Shown here piece by piece: positions 26,114 through 33,741 of a stretch of DNA of 64,000 nucleotides (positions are counted from its first letter, which is position 1; each line of letters begins with the position of its first letter). The notes beneath the pieces are model-generated. The model was not told the DNA's origin. It saw only the letters and a program-made list of their open reading frames with translations, and did no database searches. The stretch comes from Bog-159 sp963709155 (GTDB lineage Bacteria > Acidobacteriota > Terriglobia > Bryobacterales > Bryobacteraceae). Where the stretch lies: NCBI GenBank assembly GCA_963709155.1, contig CAVPVD010000001.1:372001-436000 (forward strand), read 5' to 3'. The position numbers and the translations under genes were made by a program.

Positions 26114-26372
26114 CGGGCATGCGCCGCGCGCGCACGTCCTGTGGGTCGCCGCGCGCATCGCGTTCGTCAGCGCGGCTTCGGGCATTCTCATCGGTCTTGC
26201 ACTGGATAGCTTTCTCGGCGCCGTCCTCGCCCACTGGATGCAGAACGCGTTCGCAGTTCGCAGTTTGCTCGCAGCCGCCGCGCTCCTCGCTCTCAGCGCA
26301 CTACTCGCTTGCCTGTTGCCCGCGCGGCACGCCATCTCCGTCCCACCCGCCGAAGCTCTCCGCTACGAATGA
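26112..26372 (+). pseudogene. C-terminal remnant of an FtsX/ADOP-type ABC permease
   Basis: Reading from 26112 to the TGA at 26370-26372, the frame gives a last membrane block (IAFVSAASGILIGLALDSFL, LLAAAALLALSALLACLLPA) followed by the tail LPARHAISVPPAEALRYE. This is the characteristic ending of MacB/ADOP-type FtsX permeases (LPARRA..DPxxALR.E), as in the intact gene ending at 36159 (YLPARRAARIDPTDALRGE). The remaining roughly 700 residues are missing and there is no start codon with an RBS; the fragment overlaps the last two bases of the propeller gene. I read it as the residue of a deleted permease, perhaps lost when the HTH-propeller gene arrived. Confidence 0.7.
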
Positions 26373-26391
26373 AGCGTGTCCGCTCACCGGA

Positions 26392-27843
26392 TCATCGCAA
26401 CTTGTAGCGCTGTACTTTTCCAGTTGCGGTCTTGGGCAATTCGTCCATAAACACGATCCGCCGCGGCGACTTGTAACCCGGCAGGCGCTGCCGTACAAAC
26501 TGGCGCAGATCTTCTGCAAGGGCTTCGCACGCCCCTTCCGGCCGCTTCAGCGTCACGAATGCGCAGGGCCTGAGTAAGCCATTTTCGTCCCGCTGTGCGA
26601 CGACCGCGGTTTCAAGGACGGCGGGGTGTTCCACCAGCGCACCCTCTACTTCGATAGGCGATACCCATTCGCCCGACACGCGGAACATATCGTCTGACCG
26701 TCCCGCGTACCATAGATATCCGTCGGCATCGGCACGGTACTTGTCGCCGCTAAAGAACCAGCCATCGCGTATGCGCTCCGCCGTCAGCCGCGGGCGATTC
26801 CAGTACTCGGAGGCGTTGCTCCCTCCGCGCACCCACAGATCGCCGACTTCACCAGCCGGCAGATCGCGCCCTTGTTCGTCCGTAATGCGGATCTCGTAGC
26901 CCGGCACGGGCATTCCCGTGCTGCCCGGCCGTACCCGTCCCGGCTGGTTCGAGATGTAGATGTGCAACACTTCGGTGGAACCTATGCCGTCCAATATCTC
27001 GAACCGGAACCGTGCCCGCCAGCGGCGGAAGATCTCGGCCGGCAGCGGCTCGGCGGCCGAGATACCCAGACGCACGCTGCTCAGGTCGTAAGGGTTGGCG
27101 GCGTCGGTCTCGTGCAGCATGGCGGCGAAGTGCGTGGGCACCGAGAAGAATAGCGTGGGACGGCAATCGTGAGCCTGCGCCAGAATGGTCCGCGCCTGTG
27201 CCTTGCCGGGATAGAGTAGCGCCGCCGCGCCCACGTGGAATGGGAACATCAAGCCGTTGCCGAGACCGTACGCGTGAAATAGCTTCGCGGAGGAGAAGGT
27301 AACGTCGTCGGACCGGATGTCGATCACGCCGCGCGCGTACGCTTCGCAGCACACGAGCCAGTCCCGATGGCGGTGGACGGCGGCCTTCGGCTGACCGGTG
27401 CTGCCTGAGGTCCACAGCCAGAAAGCGGCATCGTGCGGTGAGGTGGGGAAGGCGTCGAGGTCGGCCGAACGCGATTCCAGATTCGGGAGACCCTTGCCGC
27501 CGACCACCACCTTGGCGCCGCTCTCCTCCTCCAGGTATGCGTAGTCGGCCGGCCGTAACGCCGTACTCGTGGGAACTGCTACCGCTCCAATCTTCATCGC
27601 GCCGAAATACGCGGCCACGAACTCGGGAGAGTCGGGCAGCACGATCATGACGCGGTCGCCAGGCGCGACGCCAGCCTGCCGCAGAGCGTTGCCGGCCTGG
27701 TTCACCTGCGCCGCAACCTCGGCGTAGGAAATTGGGCGCCCTTCATAAACGATGGCGGTGCGCTCGCCGTGGCCCTCCGACACATGCCGGTCCACATAGT
27801 AAGACGCGAGATTAAAGAATTCGGGCTGCAAGATGGCCGCCAT
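26392..27843 (-). CDS. AMP-forming acyl/aryl-CoA ligase (benzoate-CoA ligase type)
   Basis: About 483 residues of the ANL superfamily, which activates a carboxylate to acyl-AMP and then to the CoA thioester. The P-loop is LWTSGSTGQPKAAVHRH; later core motifs are DGIGSTEVLHIYISN, YWNRP, DGWFFSGDKYRADADGYLWYAGRSDD and, at the C-terminus, PKTATGKVQRYKLR with the catalytic Lys. The HRHRDW and GSTEVLHIYISN sequences match benzoate-CoA-ligase-like members more than long-chain fatty ones. The substrate is uncertain, and 483 residues is slightly short. I start it at the ATG ending at 27843 because the 26 codons upstream have no homology. No aromatic-degradation gene is adjacent. Confidence 0.85.
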   Translation of the reverse strand: MAAILQPEFFNLASYYVDRHVSEGHGERTAIVYEGRPISYAEVAAQVNQAGNALRQAGVAPGDRVMIVLPDSPEFVAAYFGAMKIGAVAVPTSTALRPADYAYLEEESGAKVVVGGKGLPNLESRSADLDAFPTSPHDAAFWLWTSGSTGQPKAAVHRHRDWLVCCEAYARGVIDIRSDDVTFSSAKLFHAYGLGNGLMFPFHVGAAALLYPGKAQARTILAQAHDCRPTLFFSVPTHFAAMLHETDAANPYDLSSVRLGISAAEPLPAEIFRRWRARFRFEILDGIGSTEVLHIYISNQPGRVRPGSTGMPVPGYEIRITDEQGRDLPAGEVGDLWVRGGSNASEYWNRPRLTAERIRDGWFFSGDKYRADADGYLWYAGRSDDMFRVSGEWVSPIEVEGALVEHPAVLETAVVAQRDENGLLRPCAFVTLKRPEGACEALAEDLRQFVRQRLPGYKSPRRIVFMDELPKTATGKVQRYKLR

Positions 27844-28022
27844 CCCGGAGTGTCCGCCGCCATTCAATTGTAACGACCCGGGAAGCGCAGGCCAAGGCCC
27901 AAGAAAGGTGTGAATCCGCACACGCGTTTCGCGTGATTCTTACAAGATTCCAATTGTGCGCAGGTTGCCCGCCAGGACCGCGCTAAGCTCGGATGGAGAA
28001 CGTTTGACACGAAGGAGAACAA

Positions 28023-28352
28023 ATGAGCGATACGCGAGACCAGGCCGCATTTTTCCTGTTGGGGACCGCAATCGGAGCGGCGGCGGCCCTGCTGTTGGCA
28101 CCGGCGTCAGGAAAAAAGACGCGAAAGATATTGGCCCGCAAGGGAGAAGAGGTTGCGGATTACATGATCGACGCCGGCAAGGAACTTGTAGAAAAATGCG
28201 AGGACCTTTACGAGCGCAGCGAAGAGTTGGCGGGAGATGCGACTCGCGAATTGTCGGCGAAGTACCGCGCTCTGCACGCGCAGAGCAAGCAATTGCTGGA
28301 GGAGACGGAGAAGGTCCTGCGCCGCGCAAGAACCGCCGCCAAAGGCTTTTAA
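28023..28352 (+). CDS. YtxH-domain small stress-type protein
   Basis: 109 residues with one N-terminal membrane segment (FFLLGTAIGAAAALLLAPASG), the diagnostic LLLAP-SGKKTR motif of YtxH, and a long charged amphipathic helix (about 32-105) likely to form a coiled coil. YtxH proteins are often general-stress proteins on the cytoplasmic face of the membrane; the molecular role is unknown. The ATG has a clear GAAGGAGAACAA leader. It stands alone, divergent from the CoA ligase and convergent with the esterase, with a large hairpin structure between. Confidence 0.85.
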   Translation: MSDTRDQAAFFLLGTAIGAAAALLLAPASGKKTRKILARKGEEVADYMIDAGKELVEKCEDLYERSEELAGDATRELSAKYRALHAQSKQLLEETEKVLRRARTAAKGF

Positions 28353-28381
28353 TTGGAGGCAGGCCAGGCTCGATAGGCTCG

Positions 28382-28461
28382 TCAGTTTGGTTTTTGTTTA
28401 GGCGCCCAGAGCCGGCTGAAAGCCGGCTGCGGGCAGAATTGCCCGCCCTCCACCAAACTGA
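28382..28461. repeat. Nested palindromes between convergent genes
   Basis: An outer 10-bp perfect inverted repeat, TCAGTTTGGT (28382-28391) and ACCAAACTGA (28452-28461), encloses two inner palindromes: AGCCGGCTGAAAGCCGGCT (28410-28428) and GCGGGCAGAATTGCCCGC (28429-28446). The inner modules are of the same stem-centre-stem kind as those at 7868-7940 and 45991-46087. Lying just inside two convergent genes, it may act as a bidirectional terminator; a T-rich run (GGTTTTTGTTT) adjoins the left arm. Confidence 0.7.
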
Positions 28462-28467
28462 GTCTTT

Positions 28468-30510
28468 CTACCGTATGAAATCTTTGATGAAGGCATTGTC
28501 CTCTTCATCGTGGAGATCCGTCGTGTCGCCTAGGATGGTCCGATAGCGAAATGGCGGACCCAGCGAGAAAGGATGCCCCATCCAGTTCGTTGGGTCCGTC
28601 CAGAGAACCGGCCGATCTCCCATCGCCTTCGTAAGATCGTTCAAGTCCCAATGCAGCGCAAAGCCCGGAATCACGGCATCGAACAGGTCGGTGTTCATGG
28701 AGTTTTCCAGGGCGGCCCGCAGGCTGTACGGTGTGCGGTCAAGCCAGACCTTGCCTATCCGGTTGTCAACCGCTGCCGCCAGCAGGAGCCAGATTCCTTT
28801 GACGCCGCGGGCAACCGCGCGAATCGACGACGGGTCTACGTCATGGCGAGCGGCCAGAAGATCAATCCCTCGCAAAATGTCGTGCGCGCGCATAGCCGGC
28901 AGGTTGCGGCCGATCTGGTCGGCTCGGGCATTGGTTAGCCAGTTGCCGACGAATGGCCGTTCGCCTTCCCCCGGAGAGTCGCGCGGCTGAAGTTCGAGAA
29001 CAACTCGACCGGTCCCGGCAATCCTTTCCGCCAATGAATCCGTGGATGGAATCCAATAGCTACTCGTCTGATCGGCCACCATTAGAACGGCCGGCTTCCG
29101 CCCGCTTGCGTGAGGGATGTAAAGCTTCCCGCCAATATCAACACCGGGCTCGCTTTCGAAGTGAATCTGCTCGCGCAGCCACTGCGGGCCGCTCGACTCA
29201 TCCGCCACCCGCACCACGGGCGGTGTGCCATCTGAAGAAATGTTCAGCCTGCTCAGTTCGGCTAGCAGTTCGGGTATGCCTCCTTGATGCTGCCTGGCGT
29301 GAAACTCATCCGAAATCAACTGGTAGAGCTTCCGGCTACGGGGTTCGTCCTCAACGTGCCCGCTCGCCGTCACCAGGAGTTCGGCGTTGGTATAAAGCTT
29401 CACTGGCTGCTCATGAAAATTTCCCTGACCGTCCTTCAGCCAGCGGAGCATCCAGTCATAGATCGCTTCCCGGGTTTCGAGTGGAGTGCCATGCGGACCC
29501 GGTCCGACAAAAAAGCGCAGCTTATCCGCGGCGCCGTAGAGGCCAAACCACCGGCGGGCTTCCTCATAGGCCAGTTTGGCCCCGGCGGGCGTGAAATAGT
29601 CGCCTTCGGTCGCCAGGATTAACCACGGAGTCGGAGCGGACAGCTCGATATAATCGGCCATGTCCAACCCGCTCGAAAGAAGCTGCGGAGGGCTCATTTC
29701 CGAATCGGGGTTGGCGCCCGCAAACAACAGCCGATACGAATTGATAAAGCAGGCCGGCGCAACGGCCTTCACGCGCGGATCCAGAGCGCCAATGAACGTA
29801 GTCAGCGCTCCGCCTCCCGAGCACCCTACAACTCCCACGCGTTCGGGATCTACTTCGGGCCGGCTGACCAGATAGTCGAGTGTTCGTTTCGCATCCCAAA
29901 TGAAGTAGCGGGCGACGCTCTCGGCAATCAGAATGTTCTGGGCGCCCGCCTGGATGTGTTCGGGGACTGACCATCCGGCCAACGGCCGGTCCACTCTGCG
30001 GTCGTAGGTCTGCTCTCTTTCGCCTTGTCCCACGGGATCAAAAGCCAGTACCACGAACCCTTTCAAAGCCAGATTGGCCGCGAGCCGCTGCCCTTCCGGT
30101 TTACCCTCTTGCGTGTGGCCGGCCTGCAAAAGAATGCCGGGATATCGACCGGACTGGCTGGGCCGGTAGAGATTGGCGGTGACATAAAAACCGGGCAGGC
30201 TTTCGAGGATTACCTTCTCAATCACATAGTTCTCACCTTGGAGACGGCCCGTAATTCTCGCGTTCAGCGGGCCGTTATAGTCGGGCAAGCCACCGATCAC
30301 GGACAGGAACGTTTGACGGACCCATTGCTTTCTGCGTTCGGCGTCCGCGACGCTGTGGATTTTGGCCATAGCGTCTTCCCGCTTTTGCAGTTGCTGCTGG
30401 GCGATCTGATCCATCCAGCGGAGTAGGGGATCTTGCGCGGGCTGTTGAGCGGAGAGAGATGAGTGGCTGAGAAAGGTCGCGCACAGCAGGCAGGAGTTCG
30501 TGAATCTCAT
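28468..30510 (-). CDS. Secreted alpha/beta hydrolase, acetyl-xylan-esterase (AXE1)-like
   Basis: 680 residues. Signal peptide MRFTNSCLLCATFLSHSSLS, then an esterase module: LPGFYVTANLYRPSQSGRYP, LQAGHTQEGKPE, VVLAFDPVGQGERE, and the nucleophile elbow GVVGCSGGGALTTF with Ser at about residue 227. GPGPHGTPLETREAIYDWML probably holds the catalytic His. A second, hydrolase-like half (about 440-650) lacks a clear GxSxG (VARGVKGIW in its place) and may be structural. The family deacetylates xylan and related sugars, or cleaves other esters. It precedes the quinoprotein on the same strand (16 bases between, quinoprotein upstream), so the two may be co-transcribed. Confidence 0.8.
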   Translation of the reverse strand: MRFTNSCLLCATFLSHSSLSAQQPAQDPLLRWMDQIAQQQLQKREDAMAKIHSVADAERRKQWVRQTFLSVIGGLPDYNGPLNARITGRLQGENYVIEKVILESLPGFYVTANLYRPSQSGRYPGILLQAGHTQEGKPEGQRLAANLALKGFVVLAFDPVGQGEREQTYDRRVDRPLAGWSVPEHIQAGAQNILIAESVARYFIWDAKRTLDYLVSRPEVDPERVGVVGCSGGGALTTFIGALDPRVKAVAPACFINSYRLLFAGANPDSEMSPPQLLSSGLDMADYIELSAPTPWLILATEGDYFTPAGAKLAYEEARRWFGLYGAADKLRFFVGPGPHGTPLETREAIYDWMLRWLKDGQGNFHEQPVKLYTNAELLVTASGHVEDEPRSRKLYQLISDEFHARQHQGGIPELLAELSRLNISSDGTPPVVRVADESSGPQWLREQIHFESEPGVDIGGKLYIPHASGRKPAVLMVADQTSSYWIPSTDSLAERIAGTGRVVLELQPRDSPGEGERPFVGNWLTNARADQIGRNLPAMRAHDILRGIDLLAARHDVDPSSIRAVARGVKGIWLLLAAAVDNRIGKVWLDRTPYSLRAALENSMNTDLFDAVIPGFALHWDLNDLTKAMGDRPVLWTDPTNWMGHPFSLGPPFRYRTILGDTTDLHDEEDNAFIKDFIR

Positions 30511-30526
30511 AAGACAGGCGACTCGC

Positions 30527-32650
30527 TCATTGCTGTGCTTCTTCGTGCCCCAGCGTCTTCGTCAGGTACTCCACGATCAGCTTCACGTCCGCGTCGGACG
30601 CCTGCGCCCCCCGGGCCACCATGGCCCGTACCACCGAATTCCATTCCGTGCCGCTCATCCGTTGGCTGGTCACCACCTCCGTCGAATGACAACCAGTCCC
30701 GCAAGTCTTCTCCACTAATGCTTGCGGCCCGCCCGCCGGTAATGCCGCGGGCCGGAACGCGCCGACTTCTGGCATACCGCGCCTTGCCGCAGCGCCCGCC
30801 GCCACCGCCTTCGAAACCGAAACCGGCATTGGCTTCCGGTCCACGTTGGGCAGACCGAACGCAACCAGGCTGTTGCTCACCCCTCCTCCCAGAAATCCAC
30901 CGCCCCCCGCCGCCATCAGCGCCACGTACTGCCGCGCGTCTCTGCCCATGTATGTGATCGGGCTGCTGTGTCCGCTGGCCTCCAGTTTCGCTTCCCAGAG
31001 TAGTTTCCCAGTCCGCGAATCGAACGCCCGGAACCGGGAGTCGTTCGTGGCCCCGATAAACACAAGCCCGCCCGCGGTCGCGATGCTGCCGCCCAGGCTG
31101 AGCGTTCCTGTATCGCGTACCCCGATGGCCTCCAGCGCCTCGATCCTGCCCAAAACGGAGCGCCACACAATTTCGCCCGAAGCCAAATCGACTGCGACCA
31201 TCTCACCGAACGGTGGATTCTGGCACGGTATTTGGGAGTCTCGATCCCAAAACCTCGCATATGGCCCGTAGGCCGAAGTCCGCATGTACACTGAACCCCG
31301 CTTCTCCAGGTGCCCCCACTGTCCCACATTCATTACGTTCACAAACAACAATCCCAGCGATGGATCGATCGACACGCCGCCCCAATTCCCACCGCCAAGA
31401 GTGCTCGGGAAAAACAGCGCGTTGCCTTCAAGCGGCAGCGGCGTATACGGCGCGCCGATCTTCATCCGGTTCACTTCAAATAACTCCCTGCAAAATCGCG
31501 CATGTTCCGGCGAGCGGTCGTACATGTCCTCCAGGCCGAATGTGTTCCTCGCCAACGGCGGCGGCTTCATCGGAAACGGCTGCGTCTTCGAAGTTACTTC
31601 ACCCGGCACCCGTGTTTGGGGCACCGGCCGTTCTTCCATCCCATATACCGGCTCCCCCGTCACGCGGTCGAACACAAACAACAAGCCCATCTTGGTGATC
31701 TCGGCGACCGCCGGAATGATCCGTCCGCCGCGGCGAATATCAAACAAGGCAGGCGGAGCGGCCAAGTCATAATCCCAAAGGTCGTGGTGGACCAACTGTT
31801 GGTGCCATTTCTTTGTGCCCGTCCGGGCGTCCAGCGCCACCAGGGAGTCGCCGTACAGGCCGTCTCCAACCCGGTCCGCGCCATAGAAGTCGGAGGTCGG
31901 CGAGCCAAGCGGCGCGTACACGATTCCACGCTTCACATCGATGGTGAAGAACCCCCACACGTTGGTCCCGGACCGATTCTTCCAGCCGCCCGAAGGCCAA
32001 GTTTGCGATCCCGGCTCACCGGGCCGCGCCACCGTGTGGAAGGTCCATAGCAGCCTGCCGGTTTTCGCGTCCCAGCCGCGAATATCGCCGTACGCACCGG
32101 CGCTGGGGGATCCCTCGCCATTGCTGCACCCGGTAATCGCCACATCCCCGAATATCGCCGGCGGCGACTGCAGCGCATACCTCCCTTCCTGCAGATCGCC
32201 CAGCACCCCTTTTCTGAGGTCCACCCGGCCTTCATTGCCAAATCCGGGCGCCGGCTTTCCGGTGGTCACATCCACAGCCAGCAGGAACAGGCCATTGCCG
32301 GTGAAAACCCGCGGATGCAAGCTGCCGGTTCCCGGCCAATACGCCAAGCCGCGGAGTGCCACCGGGGCCGCATCATATTTCCAAAGCAACTCGCCCGTCT
32401 CCGGGACCAGCGCGTACACGCCGTCCGGGCCCGTTACATACATCACTCCGTCTACTACAATCGGCACGGCCTCCGATCCTGGCTTCCCCATGCGGAAGGT
32501 CCACGCGGGCTTTAGGCGCGCGACGTTGCCCGTATGGATCTGGCGCAACGAGGAGTACCGCATCGCCCCCGGATCGTTGCCGTAGGTAGGCCAATCCGTC
32601 TGGGCAAGGCCGGCGGCGGACAGCCAGAGCAGTGCCGCATATAGAGTCAC
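30527..32650 (-). CDS. PQQ-dependent quinohaemoprotein dehydrogenase
   Basis: 707 residues. Signal peptide (LYAALLWLSAAGLAQ), an eight-bladed PQQ beta-propeller (WPTYGNDPGAMRYSSL; DARTGTKKWHQQLVHHDLWDYD; SLGGSIATAGGLVFIGATND; FDSRTGKLLWEAKL) and a short C-terminal cytochrome c domain. The haem motif is Cys650-Gly-Thr-Gly-Cys654-His655: three residues between the cysteines rather than two. The family oxidises alcohols or sugars in the periplasm and hands electrons to haem c. The region LVHHDLWDYDLAAPP is characteristic of membrane glucose- and alcohol-dehydrogenase relatives. The substrate is not evident. Divergent from the solute-binding protein gene. Confidence 0.88.
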   Translation of the reverse strand: MTLYAALLWLSAAGLAQTDWPTYGNDPGAMRYSSLRQIHTGNVARLKPAWTFRMGKPGSEAVPIVVDGVMYVTGPDGVYALVPETGELLWKYDAAPVALRGLAYWPGTGSLHPRVFTGNGLFLLAVDVTTGKPAPGFGNEGRVDLRKGVLGDLQEGRYALQSPPAIFGDVAITGCSNGEGSPSAGAYGDIRGWDAKTGRLLWTFHTVARPGEPGSQTWPSGGWKNRSGTNVWGFFTIDVKRGIVYAPLGSPTSDFYGADRVGDGLYGDSLVALDARTGTKKWHQQLVHHDLWDYDLAAPPALFDIRRGGRIIPAVAEITKMGLLFVFDRVTGEPVYGMEERPVPQTRVPGEVTSKTQPFPMKPPPLARNTFGLEDMYDRSPEHARFCRELFEVNRMKIGAPYTPLPLEGNALFFPSTLGGGNWGGVSIDPSLGLLFVNVMNVGQWGHLEKRGSVYMRTSAYGPYARFWDRDSQIPCQNPPFGEMVAVDLASGEIVWRSVLGRIEALEAIGVRDTGTLSLGGSIATAGGLVFIGATNDSRFRAFDSRTGKLLWEAKLEASGHSSPITYMGRDARQYVALMAAGGGGFLGGGVSNSLVAFGLPNVDRKPMPVSVSKAVAAGAAARRGMPEVGAFRPAALPAGGPQALVEKTCGTGCHSTEVVTSQRMSGTEWNSVVRAMVARGAQASDADVKLIVEYLTKTLGHEEAQQ

Positions 32651-32754
32651 CCCACTACTTTATCCAGATTGCGCATCTTGCGCGTGTCGGCGAAATGTTG
32701 CAAGCCGCGAAGGTAGTGGACCCAGCCACAGCCTTTGCGATATGAATATAGGGC

Positions 32755-33597
32755 ATGCCCATTCGCATCATGGCCTCGCGGCACTCCGCATTCTACAGCC
32801 CGCTGCTCTGTTGTATTCGATTTCTCCGGGACGCGGGTCTCGAAGTCACGTTTAGCGTGCTCACGGCCGATCAGCGAACTTACGCTTTAATCCGCGACGG
32901 CGCCGTCGATATCGTGCAATCGGCCGTTTCGTCAAACTGGAAACCGAGGGAACGCGGGGTCGAACCGCTCCCGGTGCATTTTGCGCAGATCAACCAGCGT
33001 GATGGCTTCTTCCTGGTTGGCCGCCAACCGGACCCCGCATTCGACTGGAAAAAGCTCGAGGGCAAAACTCTGCTTGCGGATCACGGGCTTCAGCCGTTGG
33101 TTATGTTGAAATACGCGGTCCGGCATAACGGAGCCGACTGGAGGCAGATTAAGGTGATCGATGCCGGGATGCCCGAAAAGATGGAGGCAGCGTTCGGGGC
33201 CGGCACAGCGGATTACATACACCTGCAGGCCCCGATAGCCGGCGGAGAGCGGGTAGTCTCGGTCGGCGCGTCAATGCCGCCGGTTGCGTTCAGCAGCCTC
33301 TGCTGCGGCCGGGGATATCAAAAGACGGAGCCTTATCGAGCCTTCCTTAAGGCGTACGAACGTGCCAGATCGTGGGTGCGAACGGCGGCCGCCGGGGAAG
33401 TAGCCGCGGCAGAAGCGTCGTTCTTTCCGCTCATCGCCCCCGAAGTCCTAACTTCCGCCGTAAGAAGCTACCAGGAGTTGGGCTGTTGGGACGGCGGCAT
33501 CGAAATCCCCCGAGATCTATATGAACAGGCTTTGAATATCTTTCAAGCCGCTGGAGAAATCACGTGGCGCCATCGCTATGAAGAGGTGGTGGGGTAG
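32755..33597 (+). CDS. NMT1/ThiY-like solute-binding-fold protein without export signal
   Basis: 280 residues with the periplasmic-binding-protein type 2 fold of ABC importers for sulfonates, riboflavin or thiamin precursors: SRHSAFYSPLLCCIRFLRDAGLEV, GAVDIVQSAVSSNW, FFLVGRQPDPAFDWKKLEGK and DYIHLQAPIAG. There is no signal peptide or lipobox: the protein begins MPIRIMASRHSAF, directly at the first strand of the fold. It therefore looks cytoplasmic, perhaps an enzyme or ligand sensor of the THI5/NMT1 superfamily rather than a transport component. No ABC permease or ATPase partner is adjacent; the following permease is of the FtsX type. Confidence 0.72.
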   Translation: MPIRIMASRHSAFYSPLLCCIRFLRDAGLEVTFSVLTADQRTYALIRDGAVDIVQSAVSSNWKPRERGVEPLPVHFAQINQRDGFFLVGRQPDPAFDWKKLEGKTLLADHGLQPLVMLKYAVRHNGADWRQIKVIDAGMPEKMEAAFGAGTADYIHLQAPIAGGERVVSVGASMPPVAFSSLCCGRGYQKTEPYRAFLKAYERARSWVRTAAAGEVAAAEASFFPLIAPEVLTSAVRSYQELGCWDGGIEIPRDLYEQALNIFQAAGEITWRHRYEEVVG

Positions 33598-33741
33598 AGT
33601 TCCAGGCATCCGTGTGGCACCCGGCACCTGGTTGCCCGGTGCGAGCTTGCATGGGGAACACGCCAGCCCGCTCGCCGTGCGACCATATGAGGCGGGGGAT
33701 TTGCGCAGCACGTGTAATTCACTGCGCACATTTCGGAACCG

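Noticed and set aside
26110..26577. 155-residue plus-strand ORF after the HTH-propeller gene
   Set aside because: Its product has no domain; the neighbouring frame ending at 26372 carries the clear permease tail and explains the sequence.
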